Below are positions 42,801-55,174 of a stretch of DNA of 64,000 nucleotides, one piece after another. The DNA is from Manduca sexta (Eukaryota; Arthropoda; Insecta; Lepidoptera; Sphingidae). The stretch spans positions 6,386,001 through 6,450,000 of the forward strand of contig NC_051130.1 in assembly GCF_014839805.1 (NCBI RefSeq), in the 5' to 3' direction. The notes under the pieces were generated by a model that searched no databases, was not told the DNA's origin, and saw only the letters and a list, made by a program, of their open reading frames with translations. Numbering within the stretch: position 1 is the first letter of the stretch; every line of letters begins with the position of its first letter. Both the position numbers and the translations under genes were made by a program.

Positions 42801-45483
42801 TTGCTTTCTGACCGAACAAGTTTGCGTGGCCTCTGGAGCTCGATGTGCCGAGCAGCCGCTGGGGTCGGCGCAACGCACACCACGTGATTGCACCCCACCA
42901 CCAACGCACCATCCTACGCACTGGAATATCGAACAATTTTAAATACTCATGGAATACCTTGCAAATATTCTCTTTTTGTTTTGTTAGTATATTGCGCTGG
43001 CTAGATTTTAACAATACGACCAGAAATACAGCTATAATAATTCCTTTATTAGTTTAATATCTCCGAAATTGTACAAAGTCAATCACAAATACCTCAGACC
43101 ATTCTGTATACAGCCATCCTCCACCAGCGTTGAAGTTGTACGAAGGTGCAGGTGTACTAATAATATCGTTATCAGTGAGATTCGTTGCGAGAGATATGAC
43201 AGGGCCTTCTCGAAAGTTATCGGTGTGGTCTCTAGGGCGCACTTGGCGCCTAGAGTCGAGACGGGGTACGCTCGGAGTGACCGCGGTACCATCGCAGTTG
43301 GGAATATCACATGCCTCGGTGCTCGGAGGCATTGGAAGAGGGCACTTCTGGTCGCTGATCTGAAAACAATATCTTTGTAAATTTTCTACCGCATAGAACT
43401 GACTGTTATCATCATTGACGTGGAATAATCACCTTTGTTATGCCGCGGGCGTGATCCTGTACGCAGCCTACGATCCTGGTTCTATGTGCCGGACCACACA
43501 CGGGGCAGGGACCCCAGGCAGCGGCTCTCCAGCGTGGGGGACAAGGAGCACCTCCACATCTTCTCCGGCGAGCAGGCGGCGCCGCCCCACTGCAGTGCGC
43601 AGGAGACACCTCCTTGTCCTCTTTATCTCCCAATTCAGCACACTTATATTTCCCAATCTGCAGTCCTCCACCACAACTCCTAGAACACTGCGTGAAAGAC
43701 AGTATCTTCCACGCAAACTTCCTGTCTCCAATAACGTTGCTCTCCACTTGGGATTGACTCTCTAAGTTATTGAAGTCTGGATGACCAGATAAAGAAGGCT
43801 GCGATACGAGGTCTCTCACGTAAGTGTCCGCGCTATGGTGACGATGGTGATGCCTCGGCATTTGATGATGTGGAGCGGGATTAGCTGTTGGTATGTCGTT
43901 GCTTGTGTCATCTGGATCCGAGTCAGTTAAATATTCGTATTTTATGTTCGGGTTCGGTTGCGTGTACAAAATCTGAAATGGTTGGTAATTAATCTTTCTA
44001 TTTTTAAATTATGGCAATGTATTTATTATGATCGCTTTGTGACATACCATAACGTCGATGGGATGGTGGATGGGCCCGTGCGCATATACGGTGTCGAGTC
44101 CATTGCCACGGGAGTACACGAAACGCGCGCCCGCCGCCTCGTAAGTGCCCGGCGCGCTAACCGCGAACTCACCGTTCATTATGTACGAGCCATTCGTTAC
44201 TTTTAATGCTAAAACAAACAGAGCCACTTTAACAGATTGATGAAGACTATAAATTGGTACCCTCATCAAAACCGTTGCCGACTGCGTCATGCAAATAATT
44301 AAGCACCAATTGCGGAGTCGACTACCTCCATTTATCTCACAATTTGCGGTGTAGGCGCCTCTATTGAAGCGTTGTGCCGCGGTTCGCGTGTGCAATTCCG
44401 ATTAATCGATTCGACATCGATCTTTGCACTGGCGAACACTTCATCTCTCGATTAAGATCTCTATTTGTGACCTACTATTCGTGATCTACAACATGCTACC
44501 AATGAAAAATCGATATTGACATCGTTACGAATTAAACGATGTGTTACAAGGCCGAACAATTTTCGTGTGTATTGATTGTGATTTTTATGATTTCGTGTCA
44601 CGTTGTTTTATTTGAATTTATGAGACACAATATTTTGATTATTAAACCGTGATTTGGGTTCAATGCTAGTTTGATTGTGTACTAACCTATGTAGTTTTCG
44701 CTGGGTACAACTTCGGAGACGTTGAGCCGGCATGCCCCTCTAGGTACGGTTACTACGTAGGAGTACCCTAGTGGAAGCTGTGGCCGTGAAAACAACCCAG
44801 ACACCAGTCGCCGGCCGCAGTGTATCTCGCGGGACGTCGTAGACGCTAGGACGCCCTCGCGACCGACTACCTGTGTGCAAAAACAAACTCTACGTTAATA
44901 ATGATTAATTTTAAACGGTACATGTTCTGCAGCATAATAATTCTAGTTTATTTAATGTATAAATATGTTTACTTTCTAAAATAAATGCCAAAAAGTAGAT
45001 AATAAAGATAAGTTCAAAATAGACTTTTTTATACCAAACTGCCTATACTTTATGTTCAAAATATTTACAGTCTCTATATTTTACCCATTACAACGTATTT
45101 ATCTATAAAGATACATAAATTTACTTTATAGTAATTGGATACTATTAAGAAACTGATAAGTTTTATAATAAAAATCCGATAGGTACATAGTACTAAGACT
45201 CAGTCCTATCACTGTATTAAGTAGTTAAAAAATAATTAATCTGCATTATGGGGACTAAAAAAATCACTAGATTCTCGGTATATAATCTTTTTGAATGTAA
45301 TCTATGTCATTCAATATATGATTATAATTATAATCCATCAGTTACTATATTTTTATTATCAGATTATAAAAATGACGTTGTAGTTAGTCTAATTAAATAA
45401 AAATATTACCTCGCTCAAGTTACATGATATCCGAACACAAGAGTTGAATGCATTATTATTTAATTCCACCGAGCATTGTCTTA
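36696..45483 (-). CDS. ADAMTS-like secreted matrix protein B (C-terminal part)
   Basis: Ten exons: 45410-45483, 44687-44870, 44048-44208, 43433-43972, 43093-43359, 42779-42920, 41567-41742, 39894-40086, 37575-37646 and 36696-36802. From the second exon they give 613 residues plus stop; the first adds 24 more. Domains follow gene A: end of the Cys-rich part, spacer, His-rich linker, five thrombospondin type-1 repeats, linker, PLAC. No protease domain is present. Exon lengths 184, 161, 176 and 72 equal those of gene A exactly, with the same phases, while the third and fourth exons of A are one exon here. It should be a secreted matrix organiser like A. Its coding exons look richer in G+C than A's. 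The 5' end of the gene is not established. Confidence 0.9.
37575..37646 (-). CDS. Gene B exon 9 (short linker)
   Basis: Acceptor AGTTTCAG, donor GTAATT, 72 bases as in A. It is polar and low in complexity (QRVTRHQSHNAQSQRDRSF). Confidence 0.8.
37647..39893. other. Gene B intron between exons 8 and 9
   Basis: AT-rich. It contains a shortened SINE (38118-38240), and near the exon 8 donor a 9-bp hairpin (ctccctaaa/tttagggag, 39828-39850). Confidence 0.5.
38118..38240 (+). repeat. tRNA-derived SINE with internal deletion
   Basis: The head 'ctgcctccgtagcgcagtg' joins directly to 'tatcacatcatgggacggaa', so the B-box region and the middle of the family (compare 61720-61986) are missing. Confidence 0.7.
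39894..40086 (-). CDS. Gene B exon 8 (TSP1-5 and linker)
   Basis: Acceptor TCGCACAG, donor GTAAGG, phase 1 out. It encodes CQGPCEAGVQSRTVWC and CPGVRPPAKRTCVPARC. Confidence 0.9.
40087..41566. other. Gene B intron between exons 7 and 8
   Basis: AT-rich apart from the LINE tail at 40345-40490. Confidence 0.5.
40345..40490 (-). repeat. LINE 3' tail fragment, inverted
   Basis: On the minus strand it has 'atgtcggattgccgtctcac', 'gtgaaggaacagaaaatgca' and 'tgtgcactataatg', matching 11269-11520 with changes. Confidence 0.6.
41567..41742 (-). CDS. Gene B exon 7 (TSP1-4)
   Basis: Acceptor ACAACAG, donor GTATGA. It encodes DWSPCTAQCGGRQVRGVIC and CTPSWYLSDWGE. Confidence 0.9.
41743..42778. other. 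Gene B intron between exons 6 and 7
   Basis: AT-rich. The only structure of note is the hairpin at 42629-42670. Confidence 0.5.
42629..42670. repeat. Hairpin with about 19-bp stem and 4-base loop
   Basis: ttgattggcaagagat (42632-42647) pairs with atctcttgtcaatcaa (42652-42667) with one G-T pair, and three more outer pairs extend it. It lies about 110 bases into the intron after gene B exon 6. Confidence 0.8.
42779..42920 (-). CDS. Gene B exon 6 (TSP1-3)
   Basis: Acceptor TATTCCAG, donor GTGATA, phase 1 out. It encodes CVGWCVGGGVQSRGVRCADP and CDAQWFS. Confidence 0.9.
43093..43359 (-). CDS. Gene B exon 5 (end of TSP1-2, linker, start of TSP1-3)
   Basis: Acceptor GTTTTCAG, donor GTATTT, 89 codons against 81 in A. 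It ends GGGWLYTEWSE. Confidence 0.9.
43433..43972 (-). CDS. Gene B exon 4 (linker, TSP1-1, start of TSP1-2)
   Basis: Acceptor CATTTCAG, donor GTGATT, 180 codons. A His-rich linker (HHQMPRHHHRHHSADTY) leads to KFAWKILSFTQCSRSCGGG, then IGKYKCAELGDKEDKEV without an intron, then PPRWRAAAWGPCPVCG. It equals gene A exons 3 and 4 joined. Confidence 0.93.
44048..44208 (-). CDS. Gene B exon 3 (spacer)
   Basis: Acceptor TGTTTTAG, donor GTATGT. It encodes SYIMNGEFAVSAPGTYEAAG and YAHGPIHHPID. It shares 35 identical bases with gene A (44124-44158 on the plus strand). Confidence 0.92.
44687..44870 (-). CDS. Gene B exon 2 (Cys-rich/spacer boundary)
   Basis: Acceptor GCACACAG, donor GTTAGT. It encodes VVGREGVLAS, CGRRLVSGLFSRPQLPLGYS and RLNVSEVVPSENYIG. 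Confidence 0.9.
45410..45483 (-). CDS. Gene B first recognised exon (Cys-rich region)
   Basis: Acceptor ATATTCAG, donor GTAATA, 2 + 24 codons, phase 0 out, which fits the next exon. It reads RQCSVELNNNAF and SCVRISCNLSE. A QC…C…C pattern right before the spacer is normal for ADAMTS-like proteins. An equivalent exon was not found for gene A. Confidence 0.65.
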
Positions 45484-46363
45484 CTGAATATTTTAGCATG
45501 CGGTTCTGAGAGAATGGCTCGTTGTGGGAGAAAATGCAAGCGAAAAAATATTGAAATATATTTCGGAGATCATGTCGTAAAAAAAAAACGCACATTTTAA
45601 CTGAATTTAAAAACGTTATCTGTATGACGAAAATTATTAACTTCAATGTTATATTTTTGAAACTTTAACGATATATGGACGTATATACACAAAAAGGAGG
45701 CTCTGCGGGTGGAATCCCACAGTATGGTCGGAAATAAGCCGAGTATGCCAAATTCGTCTATAAGGTCTATCTATAGTTTCGATTAGTATAAACATTTTAG
45801 AAAAAAAATAATTAATTTAAACTTTTTATTATCAGAATATAAAATACAATATAAATGAGCAAAAATACGATTTAAACTTCTATCTTCATTATCTCAAAAG
45901 TGTTATTTTGTGGGTTAGATCTTTTTACGAATCCTACGTAAAAATACAAATTATTTGTAAACAAGGCACTTTTTCATGTCAAACCCTAGTCTATAGGATA
46001 TAAAATGACCCTTAGAGATTATCTGATTACGTAATGGCCGTCTACCATTACCAACATATTCCGATAAATTACGAGTATAATATGAAGTTAAATGAGAAAG
46101 ATATGTTTAATGGCTGCCAGGCGTAGCGAAATGTGCAACTTAATCTGCCCACCGAGGTAACACCGTTGCTTGTTCATTGGATTTAAATCTAATTTAACAC
46201 CAAGGTACAGAACAACCGTATTTAATAGCGTTATAGATGATCGCGCGTTTAATTTCACCCTGAACTTAATAAGTTATCTACCGAAAACATTACGGGAACA
46301 TTCATTCCCGGATATTATAGTCTCAATTTAAGTTTTATTTTGAATTTGATATCTTTGCCGATA
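45484..46363. other. Intron or upstream DNA of gene B, nothing recognised
   Basis: AT-rich, without coding or repeat signals that I can name. Confidence 0.5.
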
Positions 46364-47182
46364 TCTATACTTATAATAAATCTGTAGAGAGGTCAATTCT
46401 GTACATGAAATATATTTCCAAAATAACTATCAGGGGGTGATTAGGGATCGATACTGATGCCAAAAATGCAATTAGTAAAATTTTTGTCTGTCTGTCTGTC
46501 TGTATTACCGTTATAGAAACAAAAACTACTCGACGGATTTTAACGAAACTTGGTACAATTATTTGTCATACTCCTGTGCTGGTTATAGAATACTTTTCAT
46601 CTCGCTACAATTAATAGGAGCAGAGCAGTGAAGGGAAATGTTGGGAAAACGGGAGAAGTTACTCCATTTTTTAAGCTTCCGTCGCGTGTGCAAGCTTAAT
46701 GGTTAAAGCTACGCAGAAATCATGTATGACGGAAATATTCTCCTTAAAATTATGTAAAATATATCCCACGACAGCATATGTCTATCTTTTATGGTTGACT
46801 CACAATAACACGTGTAACTCCCGATAGCTTAGCAGTTCGAAGCATTCTTATTATATTTGTCTACTCTTACGTTTATAACACTCTCAGTCATCCCTAATTA
46901 AAAAGTTAACATTATTAAATATTTTATAAAAAGAATCATAGAAATCGGTATAGAAACACCAAAGTTATACATGAAATACGCTAATAATAAGCCATCACGC
47001 GTGAATACTGAATCATGCTATAAGATTCCTTCGATTTCACCAGGATCCCATCATCAGACCCTGACCGGACAATCGGACCACCTGCATACCACTATACATT
47101 AAAAAAACATCCCGACAAATTGAGCACCCCTCCATTTTTGAAGTCCGAAATCCACGCGGGCGAAGCTGCGAGCGGAAGCTAG
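46364..47182 (+). mobile_element. Non-autonomous Helitron, 819 bp
   Basis: It starts TCTATAC after an A, carries (TCTG)n-like repeats at 46484-46502 and a conserved 'actactcgacggattttaac', and ends with a GC hairpin region (acgcgggcgaagctgcg) followed by CTAG and a host T. TC start, CTAG end, 3' hairpin and A/T insertion site are the Helitron hallmarks. There is no Rep/helicase frame. Confidence 0.75.
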
Positions 47183-47976
47183 TATATAATAAATCATTTA
47201 TTTAGTTTTTATAAGAAAATAAAAAAAACTAACCAAAATCTTGGTTTCCAATTTAAGATCTATTTTGTAGAAAGGAAAACGAAAATTTTGTTAAATCTAC
47301 TACTAAATCCGATTAAGATGGATCAACATTGGGTAACGCTAGATATTTTAATACAAATGTACGTAAATATTAAGTTTGTTCATATTTAATAGTTATCATA
47401 TTTTTATTTAATAAAGTACCATGGTATGTCTACAAGTCTTCCTATTAGTAAAAGGACATTAAAGACAAACTTATATAATTTTATTTTAGGTGTCATAACT
47501 CATGCCTAGACACCGATGTTTGAACAAGTTGATCCTATTATTTATTTCCTTGTTTACATTATAGCACTTTTTACAATTTGTTTACATATTACTTTATTCT
47601 TAAGTAATGTTGAGCAGTAAAAGCGCTTGACCTAAAAAGAAATTCGACCAAATCAATACGTGATATTTGATGAATGTAACATATTTTCACTCAAATAAAA
47701 GCAGTTAGCGTTTCAATTCGACTACAAACAACTCTCTCAATAATCATTTATCACGATTAACAATACAGTATAGAGTGTTACAAGTTTATATTATCTAAAA
47801 TACACACTTGAAAATTGTTTTTTTTTTAACAACTTCATGCAGTATGTAATAGAATAATTAATACTATAAATTATGTAGGAATATAAAAATGTACTTGCGC
47901 AAAGGCATAATATACTTAAATCATTTTATAAAAATCTTATAAAGTCTTATATACGTATTGTAAATTATAAAATTAT
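47183..47976. other. AT-rich DNA, nothing recognised
   Basis: No coding, RNA or repeat feature was identified. Confidence 0.5.
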
Positions 47977-47985
47977 ATACTTTTT

Positions 47986-47989
<4 letters not shown>

Positions 47990-48019
<30 letters not shown>

Positions 48020-48283
48020 CATCACGCATTTATCCCCGAAGGGGTATGCAGAGGTGCAACTAAGGCACCCACTTTTCGCCAAGTGTGTTCCGTCCCATGA
48101 TGTGATAGGGGGCGAGCCTATCGCCATATCGGGCACAAATTCCAGACTCCGGGCTGATACTGAGCAGAAAAACCCAAATATCACTTTGCCCGACCCAGGA
48201 TTCGAACCCAGGACCTCAGAGCGCTGTCGTACCGTGCATGCAGTACAACTACGCCACCGAGGCAGTCACTTTACTTTTAAACG
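47990..48283 (-). repeat. tRNA-derived SINE with (CA)n tail and 13-bp target duplication
   Basis: ATACTTTTTAAAC flanks it at 47977-47989 and 48284-48296. On the minus strand the tRNA-like head with a B box (gggttcgaatcc) comes first, then the body, then a (TG)n tail that reads (CA)n at 47990-48018 on the plus strand. Confidence 0.85.
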
Positions 48284-48296
48284 ATACTTTTTAAAC

Positions 48297-48955
48297 GACT
48301 CCACTAAACCCTCAAACTTAAATAAATTGAAATAAACTTCGCAATACGTTGTTCATATGTCATGTATTTTTACCTATTTCAATACTCATACAAATAGTTA
48401 AGACATGATAGACTATCTAAACGTAATATTAATTTAATTTAATATGATGCCAGCATGTCTAATGTGCTAGATAAAAGCGACGTCTATTGAAAATTTCACG
48501 ATTATCAAAGCTGATAACTTAATTGTGAATAGACATTGTAAATATATGATAGTATTAATCATTCAGATTACATTATTATAACACTAATATGATGTTATGA
48601 TAAGTATAACATTAGACTTGACCGTCTAATATTTAGAACAACTGATAAAAGGTAAATAGTGTTTGATTAAACATTATGTAATAGCGGAAATCGATATTGT
48701 AATTGTCTATTACTTTTTTATATCTATGAGTAACAATAACGAATGGCTGCTTATAAGTAATAGCAATAATACCTAGACCTCAGAATTGCTGGATCTATTT
48801 TCATCGTTCTATAATTTAGATATAGGTATAATGCAAACCGAAGGCTACTTCCGCCCCTTCCACTTATTTCACTCGATGGGATAGGCGCAGCATACTTTTT
48901 TTTAATTATATTGCAGAAAGGATTTGATTTGGTTTTATGGCAGGCCATGTGCCTA
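48297..48955. other. AT-rich DNA, nothing recognised
   Basis: No feature was identified. Confidence 0.5.
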
Positions 48956-48967
48956 ACGCCTCCTCGG

Positions 48968-49200
48968 GGGAAATCTTACTAATGTTATAAATAGAAACAT
49001 TTTTAAATGTTTGGATATTTGTTATAAGTAAACTCAGAAACAGCCGAACGGATTTGAGTGAAATTTAACTGACAGGTACGCCATTTCTTAGATTTAAAAA
49101 TAAGCTACTTTTTATCCCAGTAATTTTCACATTATATGGGAAATAATATTTTATTATCCGATTTTTTAAATAGATGGCATTAGTGTCGTCTAGATTGCGC
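48968..49200 (+). mobile_element. Helitron-like fragment, 5' end
   Basis: 'ttactaatgttataaataga', 'cgaacggatttgagtgaaat' and 'aagctactttttatcccagt' follow the order common to short lepidopteran Helitrons. No 3' hairpin or CTAG end was found. Confidence 0.5.
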
Positions 49201-52200
49201 TGTAAACCTCTATAGTTTTTTAAGGACTATCATAGCAGGAAAACATTTCAAGCTGGCAAAACTACGAGCAACACTTTTATTAAATATTCTCATAAGCCCA
49301 TAACAATCAATCAGCCAAAACTGATTCACACGCTAATTAAAACTGACGCGTTTCATCAATGGTATCCTGCACATGGTCGGTACCGGTATTCACATCGTTT
49401 CATAACATTAATGTGACACTAATGCGTGTTTGACATTAGTGGATGGTTATATGCACTTTTACGAGCCCACTGTATAAGATAAACGAATCCAAGCGATGCA
49501 ACCTCGATGCGAAAAGGCTTGTTAATTAAGATCTGTGTGAATCATAAGATGCGTCATAGTGCCCTCTGTGTCAAGGAATGGGGTTGTTATATAGGTTAGG
49601 CACATGTTATCTATAAATAAGTGGATAACATTTAACCGAACGTAATTTATAACCGAAGATAATTTTACGGACGCGCTGAAAAATGTTTTTATGGTGGTGA
49701 TAAATTAAATAAATTACATGTTAAGAGTTTGTTGAAGGTACTAGAAATGTTATATGTGAAGTGATGAAGTTTTTGATAATGCGACGAAAAGTAAGGGATC
49801 ATTTTATTTTGGTTGGTTATGTGTTATTTTGGTTCTTTTGAAGTCCTTGTTACGGATATTTATAGAACCATCACTGTTGCGTAATAAATAAGATTATTAT
49901 AAATTGTATTATGGTTCATTGAAGTTTAAAAAGAATCTCATGTGAGTTCTCTCGACAACAAGACCCATTTGAGTTTAGAATTTTAAATCTATAAACAACG
50001 CGCATTTCTAATAATAGCGGTTTGCTAACATTCAAATAGATCCATAAGAATCTAGATATAAATAAAGCAGAAAAACAGTTCTGAAGTACGTGTATTTCCC
50101 TACTAAATCAAACATGATTGATTAATATAAGGTAGCGAGGTTTAATGCATCATCAATGTTTAAGTAATCAAAAACATTATACGCCCCCATAAAAGCCCAC
50201 TCATTATTGTTTCGTTCGGCCGATTACAACTCGCTAGTAGTTAAATCTATAAAATATGAGTGTTGTCAGCTATATAAAGAGCTTTGCTATGACCGCCATG
50301 TGGTCAATAAAAATTGTACGCTTCCAATTCGAGTTGAACACTTTAATACTAATTTAATTCTCGTTCTCTGCAGTTCATTTAATTTAATAATAGTGATGAA
50401 ATATTTGTATCATGAATATTTTACTCATTCTTTATAACTGAGGTTTCCTTTTTTTTCATCTGACGTTACCCTGGACTATTTACAGGATCTATAGTACTGT
50501 TCCAATGCTTTCGCTTCGCCAAATATAGATCGTCTTCTCGGATATTTTCTTCGTAATTTTATTCGATATTTAATTGTTATTACACCAATTGATTACATGC
50601 ACAAAAGGTAATACTATTGATTACACGTAACAGAACCAATGAGTAAGTTTCCAATTCATATTTGAACTCAAGTGTCCAAATTGGAACATCAGCCTGTTGC
50701 GAATCATTGTACATGATTAAACAGGTACCTATTTAAAATGAGGTCACTAACAGGTTCTATCGTTCGTATAAATTTCACTCTACAATCAGTCGTCTAGATT
50801 CGACGCATATGTTACTTTATTACTTTCAATTGTTTGTCGTTTACGGTTACGAGTAACAGACGCGTAGACAAGGCCAAAACATTTAGGGTGTGCTATACTT
50901 TGCGAACATAAAAGATGCTGCACACGTCATCAGAGATATGGCAAATGAAGAAAAGTCTAGCGCGAATTAAATATACGACGGCGCCTAAGCGACACTCAGT
51001 AATTAGTATGGAAGGGTGTGTGCATAGCCGAGGTTACATTTATTGTGCTAACTAGACCAGTCGTTGACTTTTCATTATCATACACGATGAGGTTCGCACA
51101 AGGAATTATAAATTTATTGGCTCAGTCGCGTCCCCGGCGTGGCTGCATCAAATATTCCTTGTTCTAATTTAACTGTATTCACTCTGGGCCGAGCCTGTAA
51201 CGCTTAATACATGACAGGTTACGGAACAGGATTTGTCCTGAAGGCCTGCTGGTTCGTGTCCGCTAGCTATATTCGGACCGGACTGCTCCATCTCAATTCT
51301 GACAACATTATGCTCGCACTGAATTGTAATTGAATGCTTTATTTGACTCCAGGAATTAAATATCTAGACAATATTGATGTTGGCTGAAACGAAGACAATG
51401 GAATTCCTTTAGGTTATGACGTGAGTATAAAATTTATGGAGCCGAAAATTCAGGTCGAGTGAACAGCTGAATCAGATAAATGGTATACTAAATTAGCCAT
51501 ACATTAGCGACAACAATAACAAAGGTGGCTAGGGAGTGCGACGAAGCGACTATGCAAACACTCGCATACACCACACAAGTGGGTCGCAACTAGTTTATCT
51601 TGTAATACAATAACGTTTCTGATTTAGCATCGTTTATTGATGAACGTAAAACAATGAGGCACGAAAACAGGACAAGATTTTAATTTACAAAACACACATT
51701 TATATCTCGCAGACACGTCTTAACTAATGAGGTTTTATTAGAAAACGAATCCTCCGACTACACAGCTAATGCCATGTCGAGGATTGGGATATTAGTAAAA
51801 AATTAACAATATTTAATACTTGTTCCACAAACATTTGTCCACCAATAATAAATGAAAAACTCGTGACTGCACAATTCGTAGTTTGCGCGACGTCTACGTG
51901 ATATCCGTTTGTCAAATCTAAACAAATCTTACGAGCAGAATGGCGCCAACATTCTTTCTGTGTATCGTAAGCGAACGCGTCACTATAATCATTGACCCAT
52001 TCCATAACCGACCTGGTATTTTTCATGATAATGTTGGTTTCCTGTCTATAAAATTGAACAAACTGCTTCAATGTCGTGTTTTAATTGTGGTAATGGAATT
52101 ATAAACGCATATCTTAGTATCATTGCGCGCATCGTTTATGATGGAATGTTAGATCTCATTAAAGATACCATTAATAATTGTAAGGAATTAACTGCTGTGA

Positions 52201-55048
52201 GTTATGTAAGTTTATCAATATCATATGATCGTGTTATCAAATACAATTCTATTGTAATTAAATACATTACAAATTTGTGAACAATTTTTTCTCGAATGGT
52301 GATGTGTCAAAGTCGAAAACTTCCTTACTCACAATAATTAAAATACTTTTTGATTAAGGCATTTTGTATCTCGGGAATTCCCCGTATACTGTTTTAAACA
52401 TAGAATAGAATTGCATAACAATCTAGATATGAATATTCACCATATTGATTCAGTGATAGCCGTATAGCGCCTAGATCTAATAATAGAATGCAGCGAAAAC
52501 TGGGCGAACAATATTATGACTTATTTATTGACGTAAATAATACGAGTACTCGCTCAATTGTTCTTTGTTGTGTTTTGTACATAACGATTAAACGATATGT
52601 ATTCATTGTTCGAAAATTTTTGTGTTAATGTGACACGAACTGTCCACATATTTATTAAATCGAACACCGTGGACTTAAACCTATCAAGTGGACATTTATT
52701 CATACTTTATAACTGTTATAACATGTATCTAATCGCAAAAGAAAACGCAACAAATAGTAAAATAAACAACTTACCAAAAAGATCGCCACAGAAGACACCA
52801 AAATAATGTTGACCACTTTCATTTTCACTTTTTCCACACAATTTTATAATAAAGATTACACTGATATTACACAGTTCTTAAACTAGACAAATGAATATTT
52901 TGTCAGTAAAGAATCGTTCGTAGTTAATATGTTATTTGACACTATCTTTTATTGATGTTTAAAACTGATAAAATGATCTTAGTGACCTGCGTACAACATT
53001 TATTTCCTGAATGAATGCATCTCTATCAAAACGTACAAATTGATTTTTATATCTTAATAATATTGATAAAGCAACTTTTCATTGTTAATAACTGTTGATA
53101 ACCTACATTCGTTTTTCGGTTATAGGTACATTATTATTAGCAAAATTTAGGTAGCGGCTACACCCGCTCGCATTTCTTTGAAGAGTGCGTATAATTTTGA
53201 CAATGATTCTGTTTCATTGTTTAACGATAAAATTGCGTTTAATTAACACAAAGAAAATAATGGTTATAATATTAAACTGATTAAACACTGTTCCAGAACT
53301 ACGCGTTATCCTTTTATTAGAAAATATAAACATGTCTGTTAAAAATGGCGTCCAATGAAATATAAACAGCAAGTTATTTTTGCACACTTTATAACTAAAG
53401 CTTGACCTTGTCAAATTTATTGTATAAAAATATAAATAAATATTGCATCCGACCGTGAGTGATGCTAAATCTAGAAATTAAATATGCAACTCTGCTGCAT
53501 GTTGACACAAAACGATAAGAAGGTCTATGCACTATCCTAACAATAGTTTATTTACTATCGATTGCATGGATATCGCATTAGCGTAGATTCTACGAAATTC
53601 GCAATCATATCGGTCGACAAGGATACGTGAAAATAGCAAAGATTACCTGTTGGTTGTAAAAAGCCACATTCTTTCGTAATTTTCTTATACAGATAGGCTA
53701 TGTGTTAATAAAACATTGAGCTAAAGTCAACATCTGAAGGAGAGATAACCACAACTGAGATACCGACGCGTCTCGTGTTTGTAACAGCGATTCGGAATAT
53801 TTTTTTGATTACGTTCATTAATGATTGCTCATTATTTTACTTGCTTTTCTTTATTTACATTTTATAATAATTTTTAAGTGCGTTAGGTGTATTAGAAATT
53901 TATTTTATAACGTTTAATAAGTATATTTTAAGAACCAACAGTATACAAACTTTTAATATAAATTACTTTGATAGTTTTACGGATTAGTGCTCATGCCAAA
54001 GTATAGGAATACAATCTAGTTTCATGTTTATATATTTTATATTTTTTTATAGTTTTTGATTGTACTCTGTTTTGCGTCTTAATTTAATAAATAAATGCCA
54101 TTTCTCAGAAATGTTTATGTTTATTGAGTTATTCTGTAGTAGAGCCGTTTCAAAAGTCTGGTATCAGAATTCTATAGAACAATCACAACGTCTACATCAT
54201 AGTATCAGTTTTACTGTTTTATTTTTTATTCTTAGTTGGGTTGCTAGCTCGTTCACTAAATCAGCTTCGTTATTTTGTTCCTTAAACTAAGACAACGCAC
54301 ATATAATTCTTACATGTATAAAGGTAGCAATAACAAATGGATATTTTTTATAATTTCCATATAACGTCGTGTTCACTACTTAGCGATAAATATTCGCAGA
54401 ATGGAATGTTTTAAGTAAACGCTGTCACATGAGTAGGTATTTTGTAGAAGACAGAAGAGCATTCTCGGAAACGCTTGATTACATGAATATCCTCTTTTTA
54501 ATTTTATTGCTTGTAATGTATCGCTATTTGTAAGCATACTACTAATAGGTCTATGTCTGTATTCGCCCTTACGATAAAATAATACGCACATTATTCAAAA
54601 CTTGACTTAATTACCCACAAATCATTCGCATATTCCAGAAAATGTTAAAAATTAAATCACAAAAACTTTTATGAGATTTTCGTTGATATCATTAAACCTT
54701 TTCAAGGGCGGGCCGTAGTGAAAAGCAAACAACTTTTACAACATCTTTAAATAGAGCCACATATTGGTACGTTATGTATGAAGTTCATCGTATATTTTGC
54801 GTCATAGATTTTATTTTTAGTTTTAATCACACGTCGATACAGAAGGTTAATAAAACAGTATCTTGCCTGCGTAACATTTTTTCCGACTGACCTAACTATG
54901 ATATTATCCACGCCAGATAATTGCGTATCTCAGTTCTTATATAGGATTACGTACGCTTGATTTGTGTAAAAAATATTGTCAATAAGTTTAATATGATCTT
55001 GAAGGAACTTTGCTAATACCTGGATTTGTCTAGGAATAACGTAAATGA
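49201..55048. other. Large non-coding stretch
   Basis: No exon with a known domain. A GC-richer patch at 51110-51300 and the unassigned frame at 51766-52071 are the only deviations I noticed. If gene B has a long first intron, this would be part of it. Confidence 0.5.
51826..52055 (-). other. Unassigned possible exon
   Basis: A minus-strand open frame with less biased composition than its surroundings: MEWVNDYSDAFAYDTQKEC, then RKICLDLTNGYHVDVAQTTNC and FSFIIGGQMFVEQ are cut here into parts (RKICLDLTNGYHVD, VAQTTNCAVTSF). It could start after TTTTATAG near 52041 and end before a GT at about 51825. I do not recognise the family. It may be an exon of gene B's upstream part, of another gene, or chance. 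Confidence 0.2.
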
Positions 55049-55174
55049 CAAAGTATCAATAACAGTCCCCCCCGTGACCATGAAGGCTGCAAAGTATTCG
55101 AAACGTCGGGAGAAAATAAAATACTAACACCGCGATAGAATCCGAAAATTAGTTTAATTTCAAAGTATCAATAA
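55049..55174 (+). repeat. LINE 3' tail insertion with 14-bp target duplication
   Basis: CAAAGTATCAATAA occurs at 55049-55062 and 55161-55174. The 98 bases between contain 'gaaggctgcaaagtattcg' and 'aaacgtcgggagaaaataa', a retroelement tail I know from many insect genomes. It is strongly 5'-truncated. Confidence 0.7.

Noticed and set aside
47984..48184. Minus-strand frame ending in repeated CV codons, and the similar frame at 61806-61994
   Set aside because: Both are readings through SINE copies and their simple-repeat tail, not genes.
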